Of a stretch of DNA of 64,000 bases, positions 35,223 to 50,027 are shown piece by piece (position 1 is the stretch's first letter; every line of letters begins with the position of its first letter). Below the pieces are notes generated by a model, which saw only the letters and a program-made list of their open reading frames with translations, was not told the DNA's origin and made no database searches. Made by a program: the position numbers and the translations under genes. Origin of the DNA: Tetrahymena elliotti 4EA (lineage: Eukaryota > Ciliophora > Oligohymenophorea > Hymenostomatida > Tetrahymenidae); NCBI GenBank assembly GCA_000231825.2, contig JH720310.1, positions 904,641 to 968,640 of the forward strand, read 5' to 3'.

Positions 35223-38200
35223 ATGAAAAGAAATATCTTTTGGTTACAAGTTTTAATAGAAATTATTATTCTGAGCTTTGTTAATTCTTTCAATATTACA
35301 GAAAAAAATGGGACTTCAATTAGTATATTTGAAAAACCTCAGTTAAGAGATATAATTGATTCAAATTTAAATATTTCTGTTATTTTTTTGAAAAAATCCC
35401 CATGTATAAAAGATGGCTAGTTATAAGACTGCGAAATTTTTTACTTTTTTAATTATGGAGACATCTTTGATCGTAAAAAAAAAATTGAATTTAATAACAT
35501 TTTAACAGTTTTATTTGTAAATATAGCTTCTTTATTAAACGAAGAAACTATTTTTTCTAATAGAGATGATTGCATTCAAACTTTAAGTGTGCTTGCTGAA
35601 AGTACAATAGGATCAAATAATTATAATACTTATGTTACAATGAAAAATATAGTATTGATGGGACAAAATTGCTATGGTGATAATAGATAATGCTAACCAA
35701 ATACATATTGCAAAAAATGCCCTTAGGGACATTGTTTATCTAAAATTTCTAATAATAATAATAAATGTAATGATATATATTCTTTAGGTGATTTTATTGG
35801 TACTACTGCAGATAACTTTTGCAAATTTTTCTAGGAAAAAGACATTGTTTGCTATGATTGGTTGTTGCCTGATGTATGTGTTTTTTATTTAGAAAACCCA
35901 ATTCGATAAATATGCACTTTAATTAGGGCTGATCCTAATATAATTGTAATATTTCTTATCCACTCTAATTTAAAAAAATTTTTAAATCATATTATTTTTT
36001 ATTCAAAGGGGAAAAAGATAAATAATGTTTGCTACTTCGCTGACAATGGTCCAATATAAGAACAAATAAAATTATGTTTACCAAAATATTGTATATTGAG
36101 GAGAAATAACTTGTACAGTTGTGAAGATATTGATCAAAATACTTATATTGTAGGTTCAGATTCTTCAACTAATTGTCTTTTGCCTGACTCGAATAATGCC
36201 CATAGGTAAATAGACTTACATTTTTTAAATTAATTTACGAAATAATCAACACAATTTACTTTTTTTGAAGTAAAATATGCCAAATTTTAAGTTTATGATT
36301 AACTTAGCTAAAATATAAAATAAATTTATTGATAAAATAAAAAACTTTATTTGATTTTTTTATTTTGCAAAAAAACCCATCTTTGATTTTCTAAATTTTA
36401 AAATTTTTGAAAGATGGTTTTTTTATCTTTAGAAAATTATAAATTTTCCATTCTAAATATGATTTTATCTCTAATACTATTTATTTTTCATATTTAATAG
36501 ATGTAGATATGGGTATTGCATCTTATAAAATTCTTTTGGTTCTTTTTGTGTTTCTTTAGACCCTTACATAGAATAGTAAGTAGTTAAAAAAGAATCAGAT
36601 CATATGTGTCAGTCTCTCTAGGATTAGGATAAGGATTCTATAAACTGCGCATATAATTATTGTTTAGATATAAATAAAAATTGCGTTCCCCTTGAAGACA
36701 TAGATGGCTATAGAGGTAAATTATTAAACACTGATAGATGTTCAGACAGTGGCAACAATAGCAATCCTTTAAAACAATGTGTCTAAGGCTATTGTATAAA
36801 TAACAACAAATGCGTAAGAATGTCTGATTACTTTATAGCAAAAGCTCAAAATGAATAGTGTGTGAATAACTTTGAATGCACTAATAACCCATCAACGAAA
36901 TTGATAGAATGCTATATCAATTAGGAAATCTGTTACAACAGTAAATTTAATTAATGTTATTATTTAACTAAGAAACTGGGTCCTAATTGCTCATCCATTG
37001 AATTAGTGGGTCGTTATGGAGCAGATTAAAAAGGTAATTGCTTAAATTAAAATGAAACAGAAGCTGTAAAATGTTCCCCAGGTTATTGTATATATAATGC
37101 TTATTGTATTAAATATGATTCTCTTTATATTGGAAGAGATGAAAGTTATTAATGTCTAAAAGAATTTTAAAAAACAGCCGTTGAATGCTCTAGTTAGTAA
37201 ATTTTCTTTATATTTGATTGAAAATTTTTCATATTAGTTTTTATAACTATTAGATTCTGTATTATGGATATTGACACAGATTCTGCATATTGCATTAAGA
37301 TAGATGAAATCAATAATGTGATTGGTATTTAATAAATTAATCATCAAAAACTTTTGTTTTTTTTAATTTAGATTTCCCTTTCCAAACTAAACTCGCATAA
37401 ATTTCACGAGAAAGAAATATTAATTAAACTCGAAAAGAAAATCAAAAAGATTAATTAATCTTTCATGTGTTGTAAGATATATTTATTATAATTCCACATT
37501 TTTCATAAAAAGTGATAGACTGTAAACAAAAAAAAGTAATCCCCATCCAAATTAATTTAATACCAAAGATTTAATCAAAATCTAAATATAGCAACATTTT
37601 AATTAATTGATTCTTTTTTAATTATCTATATAAATATTTATCTTACATAATTAATAGGAGTATTAAAGAGTAACCCAAAGAAATGCATAACTACTAATAA
37701 TCCTAATCAAGAAGCTGTATTTCAAATTATTTTATAATGAATGAAGTTATTTATAAACTAAAAAAAATAAAGTTGTTTTGCTCATATGGATAATACTGTA
37801 AAGATGCAAGACAGTTTTGTGTTTAAATGAAGCCAGGTACTTGCTCAAACTAAGATTCTACATGTATTAATATATCTTCAAATCCTAATAATCTTGTATG
37901 CTAATATTGTGATCCAACAAGCTGCTTAAATAATTTAAAAAAGTGTGTTGTTATAAATATTAATAATTAACTTTGTAGTGATTCAAATGGTAAATTTATA
38001 ATTATATATCAACACTTATTTTGTTTTTAAGTATTTATTATATTATTAATTATTACTTTAAAAGGGATTTGCTAATATTACTAATCAAATAAATGTAAAT
38101 CTTGTCCAGAATAAACATGCAAAGATTAAAAATAATGTAAAATTACATTAAAATAAATAGGATTTTATCTCATCTAATTCAATAAATAGAAAAATGCCTC

Positions 38201-41200
38201 CAAACATCAGATATGAAATTATTTTCTAATCAGTGCTTAATTAAATAAAGAATAGATATTCCTTGCTAGATTGTCAACACAAATTAATATTTAGAATCAA
38301 TTCTAGTTGACCATTCTTATAAAATTAAATGCACGAATACTCTCAGAATGTGTCAAGACATTGGTATGAGCACATTACCTTGCTAATCTTGCCCTATTAA
38401 TTTTATTTAGCCTGGAGATGGGAAATGCTACAGTTTATAAGAATAACAAAGACTTAAAGGAGAAATAAACTCATTCACTTCTTTTTTAAAAGTAATTTAT
38501 ATTTCGCATAGTAAAGGTGTCCAAGATTCTAAATAATGTCCTCAAAAGTAATTAATATTACAAAAAGATGTTTTTTATTAAAAAATATTCTTTAAAACAT
38601 TTTAAAGTTGTTTCTCTTGCCAAACTTAAAATTTGTGTACTAAGTGCTCATACAATTATTATCTAATTGAAATTGACCCATAAAATATTATTTGTGTACC
38701 CATTAAAAACTTTTAGATCTAAAACTACAAATTAGATTATGAGGAATAATAGTTTTACTCTTAAAATTCTTTATATCTTTAATGCACACAAGATGGAGTT
38801 AATAATAGTAATATGTAAATTTATATTAGTAATTAAAACATAATTTCAATTAAGATATATCTTTATGATTAATAGATAAAGTCCATATACTTTTCCTTTG
38901 TCAATGTAGTAGGTATAATTTTATGACTACATATCTATTAGATTAACTTTACAGGATCAAATGATCAATTGCTAGAACTTTATTTAATTTGAGAAAAGTG
39001 CTAGTTAGTAAATTGTAAGCTTGGAGTTTATAAAGCAAGCAAATATCTATTAATAATTTTTGCTAAACTATTAGAATGGCTACTTCTACTAACCCTACTA
39101 AAATTATAAATGTAAAATTTTATTTTATCATATTTATTTCCTACATTCGATAAAAATAAAGCAAATACTATCCATTTTTTGGTTAAAAAAGTTTTTTTAT
39201 ATTATTCACAACAATAATTTATAATCCTTTGATTACTTTTTAAGACTTTTCCATTTATTAATTTTGAGATATGAGATGAGATATAAAATAAAGCTTAAAT
39301 ATTAATAATTAAATTTTTTGAATAAACAATTTTTATAGGTGATCCTTAGTGTAGTTAATGCTTCTATAATTAAGAAACTAAAAAAAATTAATGCTTAAAA
39401 TGTATTTAAGGATATGCTTTACACTATAGTGGTTCATGCACAATTTGCCCTGTGAAATGTAAAGTTTGCATTTATGGAGGTTTTTTCAATTAGAAAAGTT
39501 TAGATTGGAGTGAACTTTAAAGCATGTACAGTTAAAAATTCTTTTAAGAATTATCTGAATTAGAATATTCTTTAAAATGTTTGGTATGTGATACCGGATT
39601 TACTATACATCCATCTTATAAAAAATGTGATAGCTGTGGTTAAAAGTGCTCCAAATGCTTCACAGGTAAAAGAACTTTGCTCATATTTTTTATGAGTTAT
39701 GAATTAAAGATTCTATCATTTTAAGTTTTCATTATCAAATTTGTATTTCAAGATGAATTAAATTATTTTTTACTGTCAAATAATATATTAACTTAATATA
39801 TTAGGAATGCCTAATTACAATCACTCTGGTGCATTAAACTTTGACCCAGAATTTCTTCAAAGAGCAAACTTAAAATACAAATGTTAAGAATGTTCAAACT
39901 CATCATATTTATTCTAAGATGGTAAATTATCAGCATAATTTTAAAGCTAGCTTACTTTTTAAAAAAAATAAAGACATTAATTGTGAAGAGCCTTCTTTAC
40001 AAAATTGTGCTATTGAGTTCAATATTATAAAAGTTAATTACCCATATGTACTAAATTCAAAATCCTGGAAGATGGATAATATTAAGTCTAATAATTGTTA
40101 AATGTGTGAGGACAATTACTATAATGTTATGAATACTAAATGTTTAAGAAGCAGAGATTTATGTTACAATTTAAGATGGGATGAATACAGACATTGCGTA
40201 TAAAACACTGTCAATATAAACTAATAGTAATTTAGTTCTAAATGCTAGAATCTTTTGTTTTAGGATATTTATAGTAACAACCCTATTTACTGTTATTAAT
40301 GTTAAACGAACATTTGCAAATATGAAACTAAAATCTATAGAGATGGAGACTAGGTTGCAGATTTATGCAAAAAAAATGTAAATAAATAAATGCTTTTTCA
40401 TTTTCAATTGAAATTTAAATATTTTTTAATAGATAGAAAACTGTATAAAGTGTTACTCATATTTTGATACATCTACAAATAATGAAATTTTTTAGTGTAC
40501 CTAATGTAAAGAAAATTATGTGATAACTTTTGAAGGCTGTTAACCCTGTCCACCAGGTTGTACAAGCTGCTACTTAAGTATCTAAATGTAAATAATAATT
40601 ATTTTAAATCATTTTAATTAATTTAGGTGATGGAATCATTAATTTTAGTGAATAACTGAAGTATAACTAGCCTTTCTATCCTCTTTAAAATCGTATAAAT
40701 TACACTTTTAGCAAATCAGTATATCTCTTTTGCTCTTCTTGCATATCAAGCTATTATTTAAAAGATAATAAATGTATTTCAAAAAAGTGTGATTAAACTT
40801 GCTATTCCTGTTCATTTTTTAAAAACAAAATCTTTAAATGCTTAGTGTGTAATAAAGAATATCTGATGTCTTAGATAGAAGGCATAATTGGCTATTTTTC
40901 ATTATTCCATTTATATAGTATTGGTGAAACTAAATTGATAGATTTAAGAGAATTAATCAATTTTAACTAAAATCATGTTGCCTGTCATCTATGTCCATAC
41001 TCGTAAATTATTATCAAAAATATTTATTTTTAAAATATACCTTAAATAAACAAATCAAAATAATTTTATACAAAATTCAAATTCTCTAAAAATTTTGAGT
41101 AAAATTTATTTTTTAATTTTACTTTTTCTAAAAGTTGTTAAGTGTGTGAGAAAGTTGCTGATACATTAAATAATCCTCTTAATATATACAGTGCTAAATG

Positions 41201-44200
41201 TAAAAAATGCAAAGATAATTTGCCTATCCCTAAATTAATTCCTTCCAATGAATAAAGCTTATATAAATGGGTTTATGATAGTTAGAGATAAAAATGTGTT
41301 TTATGTGAACTGACTGATCAAGGTTGTACTTATTAAGCCTTTACTAGATAGATTTATGGTTTCTGTGGTTCTAACTAAGATAGTATTGGAGATGGGACAG
41401 AAGGTAATCCTATAAATTTGTAAAGATCTCTCGAAATTAATTGGGATAAGTTAATAATAAACCAAGAAGATCATACTAAATATTTAGTCTTTTATAATGA
41501 AATTTCAGTTGAATTTATTGATTTTTAGATATTAATTAATCAAAATCAATGCAATTTGATATAGAAGATATAAATTTAAACAAATATTTTAAATTAAATA
41601 TATAGCTTGTAGAGATTTTCATTAACTATTTTAAGTTAGAATTCATAATTACCTGTAAAAACTATGTAACCTATTCTAATATCTGGTTTTACTCATGTTA
41701 CTTTTCAAAACCTTCAGTTTATCACATCTAGCTTGAATTCTTACTTTGATAATTAGTAACTTGGATTTTAAATTAGGAGCACCATTTTAAAAAGTGTTAA
41801 TTTGACTAATATAATCATTTTCAATGAATTTCAAATTTAGAATAATTTTTTATTTGAGATTGAAAATGTTAGGGATGTATTTTCTCTTTAAAATGTTTAG
41901 ATTTAAGGGTTTTTAGTTAGAAAACGAGATTTCTTTAAACTCATATTTAATCAAATCTTTGATGATAGAAGAATGCTATTCATAGCTCATAACACTTAGT
42001 TGGAAAAAGTATATTATTCAAACTTTTAATTGATAAAAATAAATTAAAAAGATTTTTTATTTTACTCAATGAATCATTTTTTAAAATATTTATTTAATAA
42101 AATAGATAAATTTTAATTAGGGCTCATTTATATCTCTTTTTGGAGGTAATCTATATATAGAGTTTAATGGTTTATAAATTTAAAGCAGCTAATTTACTGA
42201 TGGATCAATATTTTTAAAAATTCAGCCTAATGGAGCTAATAAAACTACTTATTCTGTTTGGAATGATATCTACTTTAAATAAAATTTGTTTCATTCAAGC
42301 TAAATGGTTTCATATAACTATTTTGTAGATAATTCAATTAACAACTTAACATTCATCAATAATAATTTTACTTGTGAATAAGATTTTTCTCTTTTTTAAT
42401 AAAATAATCTATAATTATCAAAAATGTTAATCTTAAATAATGTTTTTACGAGATACACATTCTTTGAAGTCTATCAATAACCAAAACTAGTTTACAAATA
42501 AGTAAACTTTTTCTTAAATGATATAGTAATCTAAAAAAATATCATCAGCTTATGTAATGGATTGCTTTTTAAGCTTAATGGGAACAGTGAATAGATTGCA
42601 GATTAAATTAAAATAAATTTATTTGAAGTGAAAGTGGATAATCTTTTCTAATCAAACCATTACAGCATATTTATTAGCATTTACCAAGCAATTTCTTTTA
42701 CTTTTAGTAAATTCACTATTAATAATTCTTATTTTTCTAGTATATTATTTTCAAAAAGCATTAAAACTTTAATGCTATCAGATGGATATATTTCTAGTAT
42801 CTAGCTCCTCACATGTGATTAATTTATAATATAAAATATTTTAAATACCTTAAGTCTCAATAAACTCTAAATAACAAACGTTTTCTCAAAGGCTACCATA
42901 TTTTCTATTAACAACAATTAACCATTTAATACAAACTTAGTCATTAAAATTTAAGATATAAATGCAGTTAATAATCAATTTAGTGTTCATAACCTTGTTA
43001 CAAATGTAGGTATGCTGATTATCAATAATAATTAGGAAGCAAAAGTAAAACTTCTTGATATAAAATTGAAGAATAACTATCTCATATCCTTTGTTTCTTC
43101 ATCTGTAATTTTAACTTTTTTCTTTTTTAAAACTATTTAATCACTTAAATTAAAATAGGTGAAATATTTATAGACCAGTCCTGGTTTCTACATTGTTAGT
43201 CAAAAAGGAAATCTAAGTTTAGAAAATCTGGAATTTATTGACAATTAAACATAGTTAACAACTCCTGTACTCTATATTGATACTCGAGAAATTTCAATCA
43301 GTAGAGCTAAATTTTTAACAACCCTTAACTAACAAAAGAATTATGATTTAAAAGGAGGATTTGCATATCTAAAAGCAGACTATCTATCTATAACAGACTC
43401 TTCATTCATAGGCTAAAAGGCAATTAATGGAGGAGCATTATATATTTGTCTAAAAGGGATTGGTTAATTGTAAATTAAAAATTCTTAATTATAGGGCAAC
43501 TAAGCTTTCATAGAAAATTATCTGAGTATGGGTGGAGCAATTTATATTTAAACAAACTTAGCCAAATACTTAGATATATCTATATCTAATGTCTATTTTT
43601 ATAATAATTTTGCTTTGTAGGGAGCTGTTTTATACATAGAAAAGACTAATGTAAAAACTTTTATCTCTTTAAATAAGATTAACTTTGAAGATAACTTCTC
43701 TATTATCTAATCAATTATATTGTATTATGAAGGATTTGAAAATTAATAAATAACAATTTAGTTAAAAGATTGTTATATATTCAATACAATCTAAAATATG
43801 TGGTCAATCATTTAGGAGATGAAAAATACTTTAAGTTAAACACTTAATAACAATTAAAATTGTTTCTACATCTTTATTGATTCGGCTACTGAAGTTATTA
43901 TCAATAATTTATAATTTTAGCAAACATTCAACTTTTTAGACAACGATGCTAGCTAAAAATAAATTAATTTGCCTGTCTCTCTTTATGTTTTAAATACAAA
44001 GTACTATCTTCAAACGTTCTCCTCATATTCTTAGACTGTAACTGATTACGAATTAATGCATATAGAAGCAAATCAAATTAATCTTAACAGTATTAGATTT
44101 TTCAAAATAAAATCTCTTCTAAGCTACCAGTAAGTGATTAAGCTCAAAGGAAAAATTATTGATATTTCAAATACTTATTTAGATAGCATAGTTTGTTAAG

Positions 44201-47200
44201 AATGTGAATTTGGTAATTTTAATGTTGAAGTTAGTGAATAAGCTTACATATCAAATACTATTTTTCAAAACAATATTTGTAAAAATGGAGGAGGAATATA
44301 TCTATAATCTTCATAAATAACATAAATTAAAGGAAAAAGATTGCTAAAGAATGAGTAGAATCCAATTAAATTAGTTCAATTATTTTAAAACACATTTCAA
44401 AATAACACTTCCCTAAATAATGGAGGAGGTATATATGCTCGAAATATTTAAGCTATAATCTTAAATACCACTATTAGGAATAATACAGCTTAGTATGTTG
44501 GTGGAGGGATTTACAATAATATAGAAATGAGTCTGTTAAATGACAAGTTGCTCTATAATTATTATCAATTATCTAATATTTAAATAGAAAATACTAATAT
44601 TCTTTTCAATTTTGCTGAGATGGGTGGAGGATATTATTCCTCTTTTAACATCCCACAAATTCGAAATAGCTTTCTATTAGGGAACAAAGCATATTAATTT
44701 GGATCAGATATTGCAAGTTTTCCTACATCTTACTAAGTGTACTTTAACAATAAACTTATAAAATAAAATGACCTAATTGAAATACCATCATCTGGTTTAA
44801 TTAGAGTAAATATTTCTTTAAATCAATCCAGCTTCATTAAATTTTATTTTATTTTTACTATTTAAAAAGGGTTCATTTACAGTCTTCCTAATGGGTAGTA
44901 ATAGTCAGTAAATCTATAAAAGTTTTACTAATGAGAACATCTTTTTAAATATAAACATTATAAATAAATCTATTGATAATACTAATGAAATACTTTTACG
45001 AAACAATAAAATAAAATTTGATGGTAACCTTTTTGATTTAAGTAAACTAGAGGTTTATGGTAAATTTAGTTAAGCCTCTACAATAAGTTTATTTTGTGAT
45101 TAAGTTAAGCAAGCCATTTACAAATAGGGAATAATTTCAGAAATTCTAGCAGATGTAACTTTTGATTTTTAAATTTAAGTTGCAAAAGAATGTTTAGCAG
45201 GATATCGAAGCAGTTAAATTAATAAAACTTATGATTCATGTTTACCATGTACTGATAAAACATACTCAGTGAAATCAGGAGAGTAAATTTGTAATAAATG
45301 TTAGTCTAGTCAGTTTTAATGTTCTCTCAGTAACATAGGATTACCAGATGGTTACTATAGATTAAATAATAGCACTGATGTTATTAGATAGTGTAGTGAT
45401 TGGCCTTCAAACTGTATAGGAGATATTGACAGATACTACTCTGATATTAACTAAAAGAGAGCTGGTAATTGGAATATCTATTATTGTGCTGAAGGTATTA
45501 TTTCTTTGAATGATGTTTTACATTCAATATATGAAATATTTAAAATAAAATTAGGACATACTGGTGCTTTTTGTTTAGATTGCGATTACTTAGGTAAATA
45601 TTGGAAATCTTCAATGAGAAGTCAGCAATTTGGATGTAAAGAGTAAAATAATTTTTTAATTTAATTTGATTAAGAGATGATAAAATATTTTTTTAATTTT
45701 AGATGCTCAAGTGACAATATTTATCTTAACATAAAAGTAGCAATTTTTATCTAACTAGTTCAGTTATTTTTTATTGTTCTAATTATTTTAATAATTTGGA
45801 ATAACTTATTTGAAATTCATTTGAAGTGCCCTCAGAATAAATTGTTAGTATTATCAGAATATGCATTAAAATTCTATGAGTAATTGTAGAGAAATAATAA
45901 TTAGAGAGTAGTTACATTGAAAATTATGATTTTTTACTTTTAACTAATGTATTTGGTTACATAATTGTAATTATAGATTCCATGGCCATTTACATTTATA
46001 TTAATATCTTTATCAAGATAAAGTGAATTTATTTTGAGAATATTTGACTGTTTTATAAAAACTGATACTCCCTTAGCTTACATAAAAGTTTATATATCTC
46101 AAGCTTATGTCTTTCTAATGATTGCCTTAACCTTCTTAACAAGTATTGCAGTTATTTTTATTAAACTTAGGATAAACTTATATAGATAAAACAAAGTTAA
46201 TAAAAAAAATGATCAAGAAAAGGAATAAAAGTTTTAAGAGTATAATAAGTTAAAAAAGTTTTATCAATTTACAATTACATTTCAAAGATAATTCTTAATC
46301 TTCATATCAAGTTTTGCTTACTTTATTTATTCACCATAAATAGTAGATATCCTAAGTTCTAATGTAAATTTTTTATAATTTTCTTAGATTGATTTTTTCA
46401 ATATTTCCTTCAGCAATATATTTAGTTGGTTTTTCAGTATCAAAAAAACATATTTTAAGGTTAATATTAATTATTTTTTAAAAAAATAGATAGCATGTAT
46501 TCAAATAGATAACCAATCATTCAACAGTTACTCAACTCAAATAAGATGTGATCAAGATCATAATAAAAAATCTACTTACATATTTTTACCTCTTTTAATA
46601 TTTTGGGCTGTTATTTTGCCAATAGCTTAAATGTTTATGATTAAGAATTGTAGAAATACCACTCTTGCTCTATACTCTTTTAACTATTTCTATATAGGCT
46701 ATAGAGAAAAATCAACACACTATTGGGATTTATTTAGACAAATTTAAGTTTTTTTTATGATAATAGTCTTAAAAATATAGTTAGCTGATTCTGGCTAGAA
46801 AATATCTTTATTGGTAGCAATATTCATTTGCCAAAAGCTTATAAACATAATGTGTAAATTAACTTTTTAAAATTTTAAATTTTAAAAAATTTTAAAATAT
46901 AAAGCGAGTCCTTATAAAGTGAGCTAGATGGAGAATCTTTGTATCAAATAAATGGACATATCTATTTTAACTATAACTTTTATGATATTTATAAGCGATT
47001 CAATATAAAATTAGGACATCATAAAAATGATGATTAGCATAATATTAGTTGCAATAATAAACATTTACTTTATATTTCTAATTTTTATAAAATTCTTAAC
47101 AAAGAATTAAATTGATTCTATTACTACATTTTGTAACTTTGCTAAAAATAAATAAGTTATTATAACTGCTAAAGAAAAATGGAAGATGCTATAACAATAT

Positions 47201-47377
47201 TACTTTGAAAAAACTAAGTTCAAACATAAATATATGGTAATTAGTTTAGGTTTTTTCTCATTTTAATAAAATATTTATTTAAATATTTAGAAAGGAGATG
47301 AGTATTATTTCAGAGAACTTACTAATTATTATTATGAATATAACAAATTTAATAAAAAAACAAATATACTAAAATGA
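35223..47377 (+). CDS. Giant Cys-rich / beta-helix multi-pass membrane protein
   Basis: Very large multi-exon gene, perhaps 3,000 residues or more, ending TGA 47375-47377. Order: signal peptide (MKRNIFWLQVLIEIIILSFV); Cys-rich modules (35.6-41.4 kb) with C-x2-C and C-x6-C spacing, furin/EGF-like (YALHYSGSCTICPVKCKVCI); a long Asn/Ile-rich right-handed beta-helix region (about 41.5-45.2 kb) with pectin-lyase-fold turns (INGGALYICL, SMGGAIYIQT); a second Cys cluster (45.2-45.7 kb); then about seven hydrophobic helices (45.73-47.1 kb), e.g. LFFIVLIILIIWNNLF and MMISIILVAIINIYFIFLIF; and a short cytosolic tail. Clear introns include 38137-38189 and 39921-39972 (53 and 52 nt), whose removal restores the frame. 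This architecture is common among putative ciliate surface transmembrane proteins. It might be two adjacent genes; exon joins near 37320-37680 are unsettled. Confidence 0.7.
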
Positions 47378-48239
47378 TCTACATTTGTATTGTAAGATTA
47401 AAATAGAGATATCAAAAATTTTTAATGTTTTATAAATATTCCTTAATTTTATCTATTAATAGTATATTATTATAAATGGTTTTGAATTTAAAAAAAATAT
47501 TTTTGTCAACATAACTATTTTTCTTAAAAATTTAGTAAAATCAAACGAAATTTTTACAAAATTATCAAAATATGTGATGCAAATTTTTTCTTCTTCTTTT
47601 TATTTTTTTTGGAAGAATCATATTTAAATTAACTTAACTTAATTGAATTTGAATAAGTAATACAAGATATAAAAATTGTATAATATCACTTTTTAATTTG
47701 TTTTGAGATTAGACCTAGATAACAGGTACTAAAATAGCTTATATAAAAGAACGAGTAACTCTAATAGGTGAATAATAAATATACATCTCAAATAGTTTTA
47801 ACTAAAAAAAACAAAATTGGGTGAAAATCTACACATCCTGAAACATGTATACTGAAATAATTCTATAAGAGCTCAAGCAGAGATAAATCTACAAAAGAAT
47901 ATGATCATATTTAATTTTATTTCATCAGATTTAATTTTTATTTTTTTTAAATAAGAATAATTGGTTTTGGTTTATTAATTTTCAGTTAATGACTCATTAA
48001 TAGTCATAAATATGACTGACTCAATATTGAGTAATTAATTATTTATTTGAAAGAAAAATATTGTATTTTAAAGATAAAATATTTTTATATAAAATTAAAA
48101 TGTTAACTTGTAAAGATTCTTAACTCATAATATGTTATTATTTTAGTATTATTAAATCAATTCATTAAAATTAATTCTAATTCATCTTATTTGATTAAAT
48201 TAATTAATCCAAAATTTTGAGAGTTATGCATCAAATTTT
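47378..48239. other. Intergenic
   Basis: AT-rich; TGACT/AGTCA dyads at about 47985-48030. Nothing else recognised. Confidence 0.5.
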
Positions 48240-49200
48240 TTTTTGGTTTTAATTTTTTAAGAAATTTCTTTAAAGATCACCATCTTCACTCAATAGCCTG
48301 GTGTGCACTAATTTATTTAGCTTTGATACATACTCAAAAGAATGATTATTTGCATAGTGCCCGGTACCAAATTATCTAAGATGATATTAAAATTATTTTA
48401 TTTTATTATTAACATAAGTAGTTCAGCAGCGAGTGTAGACTGTGTAGCCTGGAGAAATATGTTATTATATTATCTTTAATAATTTTTTTTATGTCTTTTT
48501 AATATTGTTAAAAATAGGCATATCCAGATTTCCTTGATACAATTCCAAAGAGCCAAACATGTCTTCCACTTTGCCATGCAATCATTTCCTTATTCTATAT
48601 AAATGTGTCTAATCAAGTTCATTATTGAAGATCATAATATGTTTTCTAACTTTGCAGTAATTATGGATAAGATCTCTAAATACATTATTGTAAGATGTAA
48701 TAATATTTTTGTTAAGCTAAATTAAAATAAGAAAAGAAATTATACTTAAAATATATAGAAAAGAAAAATCAATCTAAAGTTGTCCCTAATTCTGAGACAA
48801 TTTATTTTTTTGAAGAGAAGTTTGACATACAAAATAACCTGATAAGAGATAGTTAAAATAGTTTTAAGAAGGTTTTGATTTGATAAAGTTACTAGTATCT
48901 GAAGTTTTAACAACTAATTAATGAAGATATTAAAGAGTAATTATATATTTTATATCTATCATCTTCGCCTAAAACAAGAGAAGCGTATATACTAATAATA
49001 ATTTAAATATTTTACTTTGTTATTTTGAATTTAAATAAAATAAAAATCTTTGTACACAATTGATGAAAACAAAAGTGATGAAGATCAAGAAGTTCAATCC
49101 AGCCAAAGTTAATCGAAATCAAAATCATCAGAAAATTTGGTAAGGTTAAAGTTTTTTTAGGAGCAAGTGAAAAAGTTGAGTAAATTACTCCTCTAGATGT
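48240..49200 (+). CDS. Possible small multi-exon gene with a Cys pair motif
   Basis: Fragments that splice in phase. SSECRLCSLEKY joins, over a 57-nt intron (GTTATT...AAAATAG), to YPDFLDTIPKSQTCLPLCHA, giving C-x2-C and C-x3-C pairs that could bind zinc. Downstream, MDKISKYII (ATG 48663) joins to LYLKYIEKKNQSKVVPNSE and VPNSETIYFFEEKF. After a further 109-nt intron comes an acidic/serine tail, DEDQEVQSSQSQSKSKSSEN. The upstream start is unknown and the link between the two halves is unproven. A less AT-rich patch near 48290-48370 supports sequence under constraint. No named family. Confidence 0.35.
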
Positions 49201-49254
49201 TTAGTTTAAAAACTTCTTATTTCCTTCCAAATAGATAAAAAAATATTTCTATCA

Positions 49255-49464
49255 TCAGATGCATAGAATTAAGAATTAATTTGGTTTAAAATCATCATCT
49301 TCTTTGCTGCCCGATTCTGAGAATGAATCTTCAGTTTCACTTGTTTTAGAGCTTATTTTGCTAGAATAACAGTCAGTATTAGATTCACTGCAATCAGAAT
49401 CTTATTCTTCTATCATTTTTTCATTTGATTTGCTCTTTTATTTTTGCTAATTTTCTATCTCCAT
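49255..49464 (-). CDS. Possible 69-aa acidic, Ser-rich protein
   Basis: ATG at 49464 and TGA at 49257-49255 on the minus strand. MEIENQQKQKSKSNEKM is followed by SETEDSFSESGSKEDDDF. The composition (Ser, Glu, Asp, few large hydrophobics) and the drop in AT content are coding-like, but there is no domain. It runs towards the 3' end of the 48240-49200 gene, and could instead be an exon of a longer minus-strand gene. Confidence 0.35.
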
Positions 49465-50027
49465 TACTAAAAATACTTAATTTTACAGCTAATTAATTTA
49501 TTTTTCACTAAAAATTGATTTTGATTTATTTTTTTTATATGAGTAATACACCTAAATGAACCAAAAGGGTGATAATATATAGGTTTTCCATACTGTAGAC
49601 TCTGATTATCCTATTAGTTTTTTTCTTACATATTTCAGTTCCTATAGGTAGTAGTTAAAATTAAATTTTTTTAAATATGTTTGAAACTCGTGGTCTACTT
49701 ATTTTGTAAAAATTTCAGATTATTTCATTATATTTTTTAAATTTATAAAAAACTAACAAATTTTATCTATCTCACAGATTTACAATCAAATTAATTTTTA
49801 ACATATTAAATTTAATTATTGTTTTAATTTTTGAAAGACAAATTTTTTGATTATTTTTTGTTAGCTTTAAAGTACTCACTAAATAAAGGATTTATTTAAT
49901 AAAATCATCTTCAGTTAATTATCAATTAGAACATAAAAAAAAAGATAATAAAAAATTTAATAGCCATAATAATTTTCATTAAAAACCAAAAATAAATAAT
50001 TTTAGCATAAAAAACAATTTAAATAAT
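49465..50027. other. Intergenic, shared with 62.2-62.6 kb
   Basis: From about 49690 onward the sequence matches 62230-62600 (e.g. TTTATTTAATAAAATCATCTTCAG versus ATTTAATAAAATTATCTTCAG), so the 3' flank of the duplicated gene was copied with it. Confidence 0.7.

Noticed and set aside
39919..40101. Apparent frameshift in the giant gene near 39920
   Set aside because: A 52-nt intron (39921-39972, GTAAAT...AAAG) restores the frame exactly, so no frameshift is needed.
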